From an uncultured Flavobacteriaceae bacterium (lineage in GTDB: Bacteria > Bacteroidota > Bacteroidia > Flavobacteriales > Flavobacteriaceae), in assembly GCA_943789465.1 (NCBI GenBank), contig CALSUF010000002.1, forward strand, positions 1 to 64,000: 64,000 nucleotides of DNA, given 5' to 3'. Shown here one piece after another: positions 33,159-42,097 of this stretch (position 1 is its first letter; every line of letters starts with the position of its first letter). The notes under the pieces were generated by a model. The model was not told where the DNA came from, did not search any database, and worked only from the letters and a program-made list of their open reading frames with translations. Made by a program: the position numbers and the translations under genes.

Positions 33159-35335
33159 TATTTTTTAGAATTCACATACTCCAAGCGGTCAATATTAACT
33201 GTCGTTGTAAACAGTCCATAATTCACCACTGCTTTGTTTTTTTCGAGTTTATCCAAAGTCCCCACAGCGCGGCCATCTTCCAAACGCACCGAATCTCCAA
33301 CCACAAGAACACGTTTTGGTTTGGGTGGAATCAAGGCTGCTTTTTCTTTTTGCTTCTTCTTTTCTTTGCGAATCACCGCTACTTTTTGGTCCACCTCTTT
33401 TTTAAGCTCTGTTTCTTTAACTTTTTGCGCCTTTTTTTGTTTCAGAGTAATTTTTTGACGTTTGGAATTTTCGATTTGAACCAACTTAAACAACTCACTC
33501 ATCAATTCGCGTTTCCGATTATTTTCAAAATAACGCTCCCCTAAATCACTTATTTTTTGCCCAAGATAGACCAAACGCTGGTTGCTGTCAAAAAGTTCTT
33601 GATAGCTTTGCAGTTTTTTCTTGGCCTTCGCATTGGTTGTTTCCAACTTGTCGGCTTCTAAACTCTTTTTAATCTCATTTTGTTTGAGTGCCCGCTCTGT
33701 TTTCTCCAATTTAGAGCGCTCTTTTTGAAGTTTCGCAATCGTTTTATCAAACCGAATTTTGCCGCGTTCAATTTTCTTTTTAGACCGATTGATCAAACTG
33801 AAAGGAATGCCATTTTTCTGAGCTACCTCAAACGTAAAGGAGCTACCAGCTTGTCCAATGACCAACTTATACAATGGCAATAACGTCTTTTCATCAAACA
33901 ACATATTCGCATTTTGAATGTGCGGCAACTCGTTGGCTAAAAGCTTTAAATTACTATAATGCGTGGTGATAATTCCGAAGGCTTCACGCTCATAAAAGAC
34001 TTCCAAAAACGTTTCTGCCAAGGCGCCACCCAGTTCAGGGTCACTTCCCGTTCCAAATTCATCAATTAAAAAGAGCGTATGCTTATTACACTTCTTTAAA
34101 AAATAGTTCATTTGTTTCAAGCGGTAACTATAGGTGCTTAGATGGTTTTCAATGGATTGGTTATCCCCAATATCACTTAAAATCGAATCAAATAAACAGA
34201 GTTTTGAGCGTTCATGCACAGGAATCAACATCCCCGATTGTACCATTAATTGCAGCAAGCCTACTGTTTTTAGCGTGATGCTTTTTCCACCAGCATTTGG
34301 TCCTGAAATCACGATAATCCGACTGTCCGTCGTCATGGTAATCGTTTGTGGAAAGGTCGTAATACCTTCGCTTTTATTCGCCACCAATAGTAAAGGATGG
34401 TAAGCGTCTACCAAGTCTATTTCTTGATGTTTGGTCACTTCTGGAAGGACAGCATCAATGACTTTGGCATATTTTGCTTTGGCATAGATGACATCTATTT
34501 TGGTCAGAAACTGCTGATAGGATTCTAACAACGGACTGTAGCCACTGATAAAACTGGTAAGCTCTAGTAAAATTCGCTTGATTTCTTCGGTTTCTTCAAA
34601 CTCCAAGTTATTAAGATCGCGTTGGTGTTGTTGGGTTGTGTCTGGTTCTATATAGACGATGCTTCCCGTTTTACTAGCACCCAAAATACTGCCTTTGACC
34701 TTACGGCGATGCATGGCTTTTACAGCCAATACTCGGCGGTTTTCCATCACCGTTTCACGAATGTCATCCAAATATTCAGCACTGTTATACATGCTTAAAG
34801 CGGAGTTGAAACTGGTGTTTATTTTTGTGCGAACCGCTTGAATCGATTTGCGCAAACCGTACAACGTATCAGAAGCATCGTTGCGAATCTCTCCAAATTT
34901 ATCCACCACACTATGAATGGCTTCTGGAATGTCTTTATTGGCTTCTAGTTGTAAAGAAACTTTATGTAATAGGGGATAGTACTCATGAAATTTTTTGAAG
35001 AATTTCAATAGTATGTTTGTGGTCACACAAATGCTCGCTATTTTTCTAAACCCATCTATTTCTAGATAATTATTTTCAATCCGAATCAATTTTAATTCTT
35101 CGGTAATCGCATCAAACCCATGGTTGGGAATCCGATTTTCATTGTCAAAAGAAGATACAAATTCATTAGTGAGTCGAAGTGCCTGAATCACATCCTCTCT
35201 TTGTGAAAATGGCAGCGTAGCAAGAATCTCATTTTTACCTAAGCTTGTAACATTGTGAGAGGCCACTTGTTGAATCACGGATTCAAATTCTAAATCTTGT
35301 AAAGTTTTCTTGGAAATATTAATCATTGTGTTCAA
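33158..35335 (-). CDS. mutS2: MutS2-type ATPase lacking the Smr nuclease domain
   Basis: The 725-residue protein is a MutS2/MutS family ATPase: core and lever helices (about 10-290), Walker A GPNAGGKSITLK, Walker B LFLIDEFGTGSDPELGGALAE, ITTHYSNLKLLA, then a long charged coiled coil (about 510-670) and a KOW-like end (VVGDSVRLEDGRAVGTLDK). The protein stops there, whereas most MutS2 proteins continue with an Smr endonuclease domain of about 80 residues. It may act on recombination intermediates or stalled ribosomes. A -7 box TACATTTG lies on the minus strand at 35349-35356. Confidence 0.88.
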   Translation of the reverse strand: MNTMINISKKTLQDLEFESVIQQVASHNVTSLGKNEILATLPFSQREDVIQALRLTNEFVSSFDNENRIPNHGFDAITEELKLIRIENNYLEIDGFRKIASICVTTNILLKFFKKFHEYYPLLHKVSLQLEANKDIPEAIHSVVDKFGEIRNDASDTLYGLRKSIQAVRTKINTSFNSALSMYNSAEYLDDIRETVMENRRVLAVKAMHRRKVKGSILGASKTGSIVYIEPDTTQQHQRDLNNLEFEETEEIKRILLELTSFISGYSPLLESYQQFLTKIDVIYAKAKYAKVIDAVLPEVTKHQEIDLVDAYHPLLLVANKSEGITTFPQTITMTTDSRIIVISGPNAGGKSITLKTVGLLQLMVQSGMLIPVHERSKLCLFDSILSDIGDNQSIENHLSTYSYRLKQMNYFLKKCNKHTLFLIDEFGTGSDPELGGALAETFLEVFYEREAFGIITTHYSNLKLLANELPHIQNANMLFDEKTLLPLYKLVIGQAGSSFTFEVAQKNGIPFSLINRSKKKIERGKIRFDKTIAKLQKERSKLEKTERALKQNEIKKSLEADKLETTNAKAKKKLQSYQELFDSNQRLVYLGQKISDLGERYFENNRKRELMSELFKLVQIENSKRQKITLKQKKAQKVKETELKKEVDQKVAVIRKEKKKQKEKAALIPPKPKRVLVVGDSVRLEDGRAVGTLDKLEKNKAVVNYGLFTTTVNIDRLEYVNSKK

Positions 35336-35348
35336 GCATAAGTCGTCA

Positions 35349-35356
35349 CAAATGTA
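35349..35356 (-). promoter_or_regulatory. -7 box TACATTTG for mutS2
   Basis: On the minus strand TACATTTG fits TAnnTTTG and lies 13 bases before the ATG at 35335. A second -7 box, TAAATTTG at 35383-35390 on the plus strand, serves the divergent ung gene. Confidence 0.55.
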
Positions 35357-35422
35357 GGAATTAATGTTTAAAATATATAGCTTAAATTTGTTCCTTAAGC
35401 CCTAAATATTAAACCACTTGAT

Positions 35423-36088
35423 ATGTTACAACTCAACGGAACCTGGCGTTCTCATCTAGAAGCTGAATGTAAGAAACTCTATTTCGAGAAACTAGATGTT
35501 TTTGTGCGTGCAGAATATGGTTTACATCCGTGTTATCCACCCTTTAATCAAATTTTTAATGCATTTGACAGTTGTGCGTTTGAAGCGGTCAAGGTTGTGA
35601 TTATTGGTCAGGATCCTTACCATGGTGAAGGGCAAGCCAATGGATTGTGTTTTTCTGTGAACAAAGGCATGCCGCATCCACCGTCTTTAAAAAATATTTT
35701 TAAGGAATTAGAATCCGATTTAAAACTTCCATATCCATCCACCGGCGATTTAAGTTCTTGGGCAAACCAAGGAGTGTTGCTGTTAAATGCCACTCTGAGT
35801 GTGCGTGCAAAGGAAGCTGGGAGCCATCTAAAACAGGGCTGGGAGAAATTCACAAATACTGTGATTAAAACTCTTTCTAGTGAAAGATCGGATTTAGTGT
35901 TTTTGTTATGGGGGAGTTATGCCAAAAACAAACTCAGATTCATTGATACAGAAAAACATACAGTTTTACAAACCGGACATCCATCGCCTTTGAGTGCCAA
36001 TCGCGGCTATTGGTTTGGAAATAAGCATTTTAGTAAAACAAATGAAGTACTGGAATCCTTAGGTAAATCGCCCGTACAGTGGGGTTAA
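35423..36088 (+). CDS. ung: Uracil-DNA glycosylase, family 1
   Basis: Ung removes uracil from DNA. The 221-residue protein has the water-activating motif GQDPYHGEGQANGLCFSV (Asp64), the PPSLKNIFKEL motif, LLLNATLSVRAKEAGSH and the minor-groove loop TGHPSPLSANRGYWFG (His186). All catalytic motifs are intact and length is normal. It is divergent from mutS2, so two DNA-maintenance genes share one control region. The 3' end overlaps the convergent binding-protein gene by 4 bases. Confidence 0.96.
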   Translation: MLQLNGTWRSHLEAECKKLYFEKLDVFVRAEYGLHPCYPPFNQIFNAFDSCAFEAVKVVIIGQDPYHGEGQANGLCFSVNKGMPHPPSLKNIFKELESDLKLPYPSTGDLSSWANQGVLLLNATLSVRAKEAGSHLKQGWEKFTNTVIKTLSSERSDLVFLLWGSYAKNKLRFIDTEKHTVLQTGHPSPLSANRGYWFGNKHFSKTNEVLESLGKSPVQWG

Positions 36089-36945
36089 TCTTCTAAATTA
36101 GCAGTCAATTGGTTGTAGGGTAGTTTTTTGGAAATGATGTCTAATTTTATCAATTGATTTTGTACCGCTTCTACTGTTGAAGGATCAATATTTTTTTGCG
36201 ACCATTCAGTAAGGGCTAGCCAATTTTTTACATCTTCATTTTTTTGTTCGTAACGTTTGGAAATAATCCCATCAATTTCAGGGATATCTTTAAAACCGGC
36301 TGTAATGGAATTGATGACTTCTAAAACGGTTTGAAGGGTTTCTTTTTCGTTGGCGATAAATTCATCACGTACCGCAATCACAAAGCAAGGCCAAGGCGTA
36401 GGGCAATCACCCAAACGTCTAAATGTTTGTTGATCCACCAGAGGCTTGGTTGTAAATTTCTCCCACATAAAATAATCAGCGTTCTCATTTGTAAGGGCTT
36501 CTACAGCTCCGTCCAAATCTTTCACAACTTCAAACTTTAAATCTTTTACTGTATCCCAACCTTGTTCTAACGCATTCACATACGCCATCAAATGAGATCC
36601 AGACCCAAACCGACTGATAGCAGCACGCTGACCTTTGAGATCACTCAGTTCTTTGTAATCAGATTTTTCTGCCACATGAATGCCCCAAATTAAAGGGGAT
36701 TCTACAAAAACTTGTACAATTTTACAGGGACTTCCTTCTGTAATATCTTTTATGATGCCCTCTGTTAGAATGACAGCGATGTCAATTTCGTTTTCTCGAA
36801 GTGCTTTGGTCATTTGACCTGTACCACCAAAATAATCCTTCCAGCGAACATTGATGTTGTGGGGTTTAAAATGCCCTTTTTTTAAGGCTAAATACCAAGC
36901 GTAATTGAAGTGTTCGGGAACTCCGCCAATGCGTACGTTTTTCAT
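36085..36945 (-). CDS. Orphan substrate-binding protein (SBP_bac_3/NMT1-like), no signal peptide
   Basis: The 286-residue protein has the periplasmic-binding-protein type II fold seen in ThiY/SsuA/NMT1 families: GVPEHFNYAWYLALKKGHF, the GGTGQMTKALRENEIDIAVI segment, ISRFGSGSHLMAYVNALEQG, and a C-terminal helical part. It starts MKNVRIGGVPEH with no signal peptide or lipobox, and no ABC permease or ATPase gene is near. It is therefore probably cytoplasmic and may be an enzyme or sensor rather than a transporter part. It follows the nucleoside phosphorylase gene directly. Confidence 0.7.
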   Translation of the reverse strand: MKNVRIGGVPEHFNYAWYLALKKGHFKPHNINVRWKDYFGGTGQMTKALRENEIDIAVILTEGIIKDITEGSPCKIVQVFVESPLIWGIHVAEKSDYKELSDLKGQRAAISRFGSGSHLMAYVNALEQGWDTVKDLKFEVVKDLDGAVEALTNENADYFMWEKFTTKPLVDQQTFRRLGDCPTPWPCFVIAVRDEFIANEKETLQTVLEVINSITAGFKDIPEIDGIISKRYEQKNEDVKNWLALTEWSQKNIDPSTVEAVQNQLIKLDIISKKLPYNQLTANLED

Positions 36946-37815
36946 CTAAGAAATGAGTTTATTCAGCGTATAGATTATTAATTTTTCGATGGTGGCTTGC
37001 GGATTCTTGCTAAACGTTCCTAAAGCTCTATTGGCTAAAATAGCGTTCATTGAACAGGCTTGATGTCCTAATAATTTTGACAAGCCATAAATAGCGGAAG
37101 TCTCCATTTCAAAATTGGTGACTCTTAAGCCGTTGTACTCAAAACTATCCATCTTATGATTCAGACTGTCGTCTTGTAATTCTAAGCGCAACACACGCCC
37201 CTGAGGCCCGTAGAACCCACCACAAGTCGCTGTCAATCCATTAATGGTTTGTTCACTTTTTAATTTAGCTTCTAATACTCTTGAATTTTTAATGATGACT
37301 GGATAGGGTTTTTGTGAACTCCATTGTGTATGTGCTACAAAAGCAGCTTCGATATCGGTATGTTTGATGGTATCAATTTTATAGGACTGTAACATTCCAT
37401 TAATATCCATTCCATATGCACTCAGTACAAAGCTGTCAATATCAATATCAGGTTGTAATGCCCCCGAAGTTCCGATGCGCACAATTGATAAACTTGTTTT
37501 CCTCGCTTTGATTTCACGAGTTTCAAAATCGATGTTAACCAAGGCATCTAGTTCGTTCAAAACAATATCAATATTGTCTGGACCAATCCCTGTAGAAATT
37601 ACAGACAATCGTTTTCCTTTATAGGTTCCTGTTTGGGTTTTGAATTCACGACTTTGAACTTCAAAATCAATCGAATCAAAATGCTTTGTAACTTCCCCAA
37701 CACGTTCTTGATCGCCTACAAAAATGATGGTATTTGCAATGTCCGAAGGTTTCAAATGAAGATGGTAAATACTACCATTAGGGTTGAGTATGAGTTCAGA
37801 GTTTTTTATAGACAT
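36946..37815 (-). CDS. Nucleoside phosphorylase (uridine phosphorylase-like)
   Basis: The 289-residue protein belongs to the PNP/UDP phosphorylase family (NP-I). Features are IFVGDQERVGEVTKHFD near the start, the phosphate-binding STGIGPDNIDIVLNEL, IVRIGTSGALQPDI, and the ribose-binding FEMETSAIYGLSKLLGH. It should split a nucleoside with phosphate, most likely uridine, but the base preference is not certain. The gene sits between SUI1 and the orphan binding protein on the minus strand with almost no gap. Confidence 0.85.
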   Translation of the reverse strand: MSIKNSELILNPNGSIYHLHLKPSDIANTIIFVGDQERVGEVTKHFDSIDFEVQSREFKTQTGTYKGKRLSVISTGIGPDNIDIVLNELDALVNIDFETREIKARKTSLSIVRIGTSGALQPDIDIDSFVLSAYGMDINGMLQSYKIDTIKHTDIEAAFVAHTQWSSQKPYPVIIKNSRVLEAKLKSEQTINGLTATCGGFYGPQGRVLRLELQDDSLNHKMDSFEYNGLRVTNFEMETSAIYGLSKLLGHQACSMNAILANRALGTFSKNPQATIEKLIIYTLNKLIS

Positions 37816-37830
37816 TTAATTATTTTATAG

Positions 37831-38160
37831 TTAACCTCCAACACGTTTGACTTGGAATCCTAAATCTTTTAAAAATCCCATAATTTTGTCTCTGTAATCC
37901 CCTTGAATGATGATGGTATCGTTTTTAAAACTACCACCTACGCTAAATTTCTTTTTGAGATCTTTGGCAAGAATTTTAAAATCTTTGTCAGCTCCCGTGT
38001 AGCCTTCAATAATTGTGATGGGTTTTCCTTTTCTTTTTTCGTATTTACAGATAATAGGAGCGTCTTGCATCCATAGAGATGTTTCGGAAACTTCGGAGGG
38101 ATCTTCAGGACTTTCGGTATGCTCTGGAAATAGGTTTTTAAGTTGATCTTTTAAGTCCAT
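37831..38160 (-). CDS. SUI1/eIF1-like translation factor (YciH family)
   Basis: The 109-residue protein has the SUI1 domain in its C-terminal 75 residues: KRKGKPITIIEGYTGADKDF, LKKKFSVGGSFKNDTIIIQG and GDYRDKIMGFLKDLGF. Bacterial members are linked to initiation-complex fidelity or stress, with the role still open. The start overlaps the stop region of the dioxygenase gene by one base, suggesting translational coupling. Confidence 0.9.
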   Translation of the reverse strand: MDLKDQLKNLFPEHTESPEDPSEVSETSLWMQDAPIICKYEKRKGKPITIIEGYTGADKDFKILAKDLKKKFSVGGSFKNDTIIIQGDYRDKIMGFLKDLGFQVKRVGG

Positions 38161-39110
38161 TATTTTTTAGCTAATCCCAGTTCTCTTATACGTTGTTCTA
38201 GATATTCACCAGCAGTGATGTCTTCAAATTGTTTTGGATGTTCAGCATCAATACAATTCTCTAAGACATCTAATTTCATAGCACTGATAGGGTGTAAGAA
38301 AAAAGGAATCGAATAGCGAGAGGTCCCCCACATTTCACGTGGTGGATTGACCACACGGTGTATGGTTGATTTTAATTTATTATTGGTATGACGCGATAAC
38401 ATATCGCCCACATTTATCATTAATTCATCTGGATTGGCAATGGCATCAATCCAATCGCCATCAAGGTTTTGAACTTGCAGTCCTTTTCCTTGAGCGCCCA
38501 TTAGTAACGTAATCAGGTTGATATCGCCATGCGCTGCTGCACGCTCGGCATTTTTTGGTTCTTCATGAATGGGTGGGTAGTGAATAGGACGTAAAATACT
38601 ATTTCCATTATGTACATACTTGTCAAAATAAAACTCATCCAATCCTAAATGAAGGGACAAAGCTCTCAAAACATAGGTAGCTGTTTTTTCCAGCATTTTA
38701 TAAGTTTCTTTTCCGACTTTATTAAACTCAGCCAATTCACGAACTTCTACGTTTTCATGGTATTCTGCTTCGAGTTCTGGATTGTCTTGGACATACTGTC
38801 CAAAATGCCAAAACTCTTTTAAATCGCCTTCTTTTCTTCCTTTTGCACTTTCTTTGCCAAAGGATACATACCCACGTTGTCCTCCAATGCCTGGAACTTC
38901 ATAGTTTTGTTTTTGAGCTGTTGGTAAATCAAAAAATTTCTTTATTTCAGAATACAATGTATCCACTAAAGTATCATCCAAAAAATGTCCTTTAAGAGCT
39001 ACAAAACCAATAGTTTCATAGGCTTCACCAATTTGATTAACAAATTTTTGTTTGACCTTTGGGTCATTTGATATAAAGTCTAAAAGATTGACACTTGGGA
39101 TTTTATTCAT
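38160..39110 (-). CDS. Isopenicillin N synthase-like 2-oxoglutarate/Fe(II) dioxygenase
   Basis: The 316-residue protein has the DIOX_N domain (VNLLDFISNDP... LKGHFLDD) and a 2OG-Fe(II) core. The iron ligands are His and Asp in AAAHGDINLITLL and the distal His in LKSTIHRVVNPP; the 2OG-binding Arg is in RYSIPFFLHP. The substrate is unknown. It leads a four-gene minus-strand run with SUI1, nucleoside phosphorylase and the orphan binding protein. Confidence 0.87.
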   Translation of the reverse strand: MNKIPSVNLLDFISNDPKVKQKFVNQIGEAYETIGFVALKGHFLDDTLVDTLYSEIKKFFDLPTAQKQNYEVPGIGGQRGYVSFGKESAKGRKEGDLKEFWHFGQYVQDNPELEAEYHENVEVRELAEFNKVGKETYKMLEKTATYVLRALSLHLGLDEFYFDKYVHNGNSILRPIHYPPIHEEPKNAERAAAHGDINLITLLMGAQGKGLQVQNLDGDWIDAIANPDELMINVGDMLSRHTNNKLKSTIHRVVNPPREMWGTSRYSIPFFLHPISAMKLDVLENCIDAEHPKQFEDITAGEYLEQRIRELGLAKK

Positions 39111-39213
39111 GGCTTTAGTTTAATCATGTTTGTAACAAAGATAACAATTCAAAAGTTTTACAAAAGCAATTTTTAAAGTTAAACGTTTCTAATTAATATT
39201 TTCCTACTTTTGA

Positions 39214-41220
39214 ATGACAAACAAACTAAATTTGAAACCATTATTTAACTACGATTTTAAAGAGATCAGTTTAAAAACTCAGCTGTCTTTGTATTTCAAT
39301 ATGTTGAAATCCAGGCTTATTGAAGAGAAAATGTTGATTTTACTCCGCCAAGGAAAAATATCAAAATGGTTCTCAGGTATAGGGCAGGAAGCAATTTCTG
39401 TGGGGGTTACAATGGCCTTAAATGCCGACGAATATATCCTTCCTATGCACCGTAATTTAGGGGTGTTTACAACTCGAGAAATTCCTTTACACCGTTTATT
39501 TTCTCAATGGCAAGGTAAAGCCAGTGGGTTTACAAAAGGACGGGACCGTTCGTTTCATTTTGGAACTCAGGATTATAAAATTATAGGAATGATTTCTCAT
39601 CTAGGTCCCCAACTTGGTGTGGCCGATGGGATTGCACTCTCTCATATATTGAAAAAAGAAACCAAACTCACCGCTGTGTTTTCAGGAGATGGCGGAACAA
39701 GTGAAGGGGATTTTCATGAAGCGCTGAATGTAGCTTCTGTTTGGAATTTACCTGTTTTATTTTGTATCGAAAATAATGGCTATGGACTTTCAACGCCATC
39801 AAATGAACAGTATAATTGTGAATCCATTGCCGATCGTGGTGTGGGTTATGGGATGGAATCTCATGTGATTGAAGGTAATAATGTGATGGAAGTGTTTTCT
39901 AAAGTAGATGCCATTGCCAAAAGTGTGCGTAAGAATCCTCGACCTGTTTTAATTGAATTTAAAACATTCAGAATGCGGGGTCACGAAGAAGCGAGTGGTA
40001 CAAAATACGTTGCACAAGAGTTGTTAGATGCTTGGGCTCAAAAAGATCCCATATCAAATTTTGAAGCCTACCTGCTTCATGAAAAACTAATTACACCAAC
40101 TGAAATAGATAATTTTAAAGAGACTTTTAAAAAAGATATTCATGACGGATTGCAACTAGCTTTTGATGAGCCTGCAATTATTCCAGACTTAGAAACTGAA
40201 CTTTGTGACGTTTATAAACCTTTTGAGTATATAGCGACCGAACCCACATCCAGCCAAGAAACAAAACGACTCATTGATGCCATTTCTGAGGGACTCCGAC
40301 AGTCTATGGAAGTGCATTCAGACTTGGTCATTATGGGGCAAGATATTGCAGAATATGGAGGGGTTTTTAAAATTACAGAAAATTTTGTCGAACAGTTTGG
40401 AAAAGCACGAGTTCGAAATACACCCATTTGTGAATCTGCTATTGTAGAAACAGCGATGGGCTTGTCTATTGCAGGGATCAAATCAGTGGTTGAAATGCAG
40501 TTTGCAGATTTTGTAAGCTCAGGATTTAACCCTGTGGTTAATTATTTAGCAAAATCCCATTACCGATGGGGGCAGGCAGCGGACATTGTAGTTCGTATGC
40601 CCTGTGGAGCTGGCGTGGCAGCTGGACCGTTTCATTCCCAAACCAACGAAGCTTGGTTTACCAAAACACCAGGACTAAAAGTGGTATATCCTGCCTTTCC
40701 TTACGACGCAAAAGGCTTGTTGGCTACCGCCATAAACGATCCAAATCCGGTCTTGTTTTTTGAACATAAAGCCTTGTATCGAAGCATAAGACAAGAAGTT
40801 CCTACAGATTATTTTACCTTACCGTTTGGAGTTGCCTCCTTACTTAAAGAAGGATCGGATGTCACCATTATTACTTATGGTGCAGCAGTACATTGGGCGC
40901 TTGAGACCTTAGATCAAAACCCTGATATTTCTGCAGATTTAATAGATTTAAGAAGTTTACAACCTTTAGATTTTAAGGCGATATTAGCATCCGTCAAAAA
41001 AACCAATAAAGCCATTATTTTACAAGAAGATTCGTTATTTGGAAGTATTGCTTCGGATATTTCATCTCAATTGATGGAGCAAGCGTTTGAATTTTTAGAT
41101 GCTCCTGTCAAACGTGTGGCAAGTATAGAAACACCCATTCCATTTGCAAGTGCGCTAGAACAACAGTATCTTGCAAAGCGAACTTTTGAACAAGAACTAC
41201 TAGCGTTACTAGCGTATTAA
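39214..41220 (+). CDS. 2-oxoisovalerate dehydrogenase E1, fused alpha and beta subunits
   Basis: The enzyme decarboxylates branched-chain 2-oxo acids with thiamine diphosphate and feeds branched-chain fatty-acid synthesis. The 668-residue protein joins E1-alpha (about 1-330; GIGQEAISVG and the ThDP motif GDGGTSEGDFHEALNVAS... NN) to E1-beta (about 345-668; MGQDIAEYGGVFKIT, ESAIVETAMGLSIAGIKSV, EDSLFGSIASDISSQ). The fusion is usual in this family. A -7 box TACTTTTG ends two bases before the ATG, so transcription would begin at or inside the first codons; a leaderless message or a start a few codons later is possible. Confidence 0.92.
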   Translation: MTNKLNLKPLFNYDFKEISLKTQLSLYFNMLKSRLIEEKMLILLRQGKISKWFSGIGQEAISVGVTMALNADEYILPMHRNLGVFTTREIPLHRLFSQWQGKASGFTKGRDRSFHFGTQDYKIIGMISHLGPQLGVADGIALSHILKKETKLTAVFSGDGGTSEGDFHEALNVASVWNLPVLFCIENNGYGLSTPSNEQYNCESIADRGVGYGMESHVIEGNNVMEVFSKVDAIAKSVRKNPRPVLIEFKTFRMRGHEEASGTKYVAQELLDAWAQKDPISNFEAYLLHEKLITPTEIDNFKETFKKDIHDGLQLAFDEPAIIPDLETELCDVYKPFEYIATEPTSSQETKRLIDAISEGLRQSMEVHSDLVIMGQDIAEYGGVFKITENFVEQFGKARVRNTPICESAIVETAMGLSIAGIKSVVEMQFADFVSSGFNPVVNYLAKSHYRWGQAADIVVRMPCGAGVAAGPFHSQTNEAWFTKTPGLKVVYPAFPYDAKGLLATAINDPNPVLFFEHKALYRSIRQEVPTDYFTLPFGVASLLKEGSDVTIITYGAAVHWALETLDQNPDISADLIDLRSLQPLDFKAILASVKKTNKAIILQEDSLFGSIASDISSQLMEQAFEFLDAPVKRVASIETPIPFASALEQQYLAKRTFEQELLALLAY

Positions 41221-42096
41221 ATGGAGTATTTAGAATTATTTTTTAACGCCTTTTTAGGTACTGTACATTGGACATGGAAATCCATTTGTTTTGAGGTGCC
41301 TTGGACGCGCAATTATTTCTGGGGATTGATAGCGATCTCATTACTTGTGTGGGGAATTGAAGTATTATTTCCATGGCGCAAACAACAATCTGTTTTTAGA
41401 AAAGATTTTTTTCTAGATGGGTTTTATATGTTTTTCAACTTTTTCATATTTAGTATGTTTATTGGCGGCGTGTATAAAATCATTACAAAAATCTCGGTTG
41501 ATGAATTTCAGATAAGTCCGAATGCCATTGCCCTTATTGATTTGTCAAATTTTTCTCCAATACTCCAATTATTGATTTTCTTTGTAGTTCTTGATTTTGT
41601 ACAGTGGTTAACCCACATAATCTTACATCGTTTTCCATTTTTATGGAAATTCCATAAAGTACATCACTCCGTCAAAGAGATGGGTTTTGCAGCACATTTG
41701 CGCTACCATTGGATGGAAAATATTCTTTATAAACCTTTTAAAGTTATTGCGCTCATGTTGTTGGGAGGCTTTGAACCGGAACAAGCATTTATTGTTCATT
41801 TTATCGCCATTTCAATTGGGCATCTGAACCATGCAAACATCAAACTAGATTATGGTCCTTTAAAATATGTGTTTAACAACCCTGTAATGCATTTATACCA
41901 CCATGCAAAAGCCTTGCCTGAAAACCATAAAATAGGAGCTAATTTTGCCATCAGTCTTAGTATGTGGGATTATATCTTTAAAACCAATTATGTACCTACA
42001 CCCGATAAAAATATTGAGTTAGGCTACAGCGATGACCAACAGATGCCGTCTGGTTTTTTTGGTCAGTTATTTTATGGGTTCAAAAAAGGTAATTAA
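41221..42096 (+). CDS. Sterol desaturase/fatty acid hydroxylase superfamily membrane protein
   Basis: The 291-residue protein has four to five membrane helices and the di-iron histidine clusters of the superfamily: HIILHRFPFLWKFHKVHHS (HxxxH and HxxHH), HLNHANI and MHLYHHA. It should hydroxylate or desaturate a lipid-like substrate. The ATG comes directly after the TAA of the E1 gene, so both are co-translated. A role on branched-chain acyl chains is an inference from that neighbour. Confidence 0.87.
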   Translation: MEYLELFFNAFLGTVHWTWKSICFEVPWTRNYFWGLIAISLLVWGIEVLFPWRKQQSVFRKDFFLDGFYMFFNFFIFSMFIGGVYKIITKISVDEFQISPNAIALIDLSNFSPILQLLIFFVVLDFVQWLTHIILHRFPFLWKFHKVHHSVKEMGFAAHLRYHWMENILYKPFKVIALMLLGGFEPEQAFIVHFIAISIGHLNHANIKLDYGPLKYVFNNPVMHLYHHAKALPENHKIGANFAISLSMWDYIFKTNYVPTPDKNIELGYSDDQQMPSGFFGQLFYGFKKGN

Positions 42097-42097
42097 T

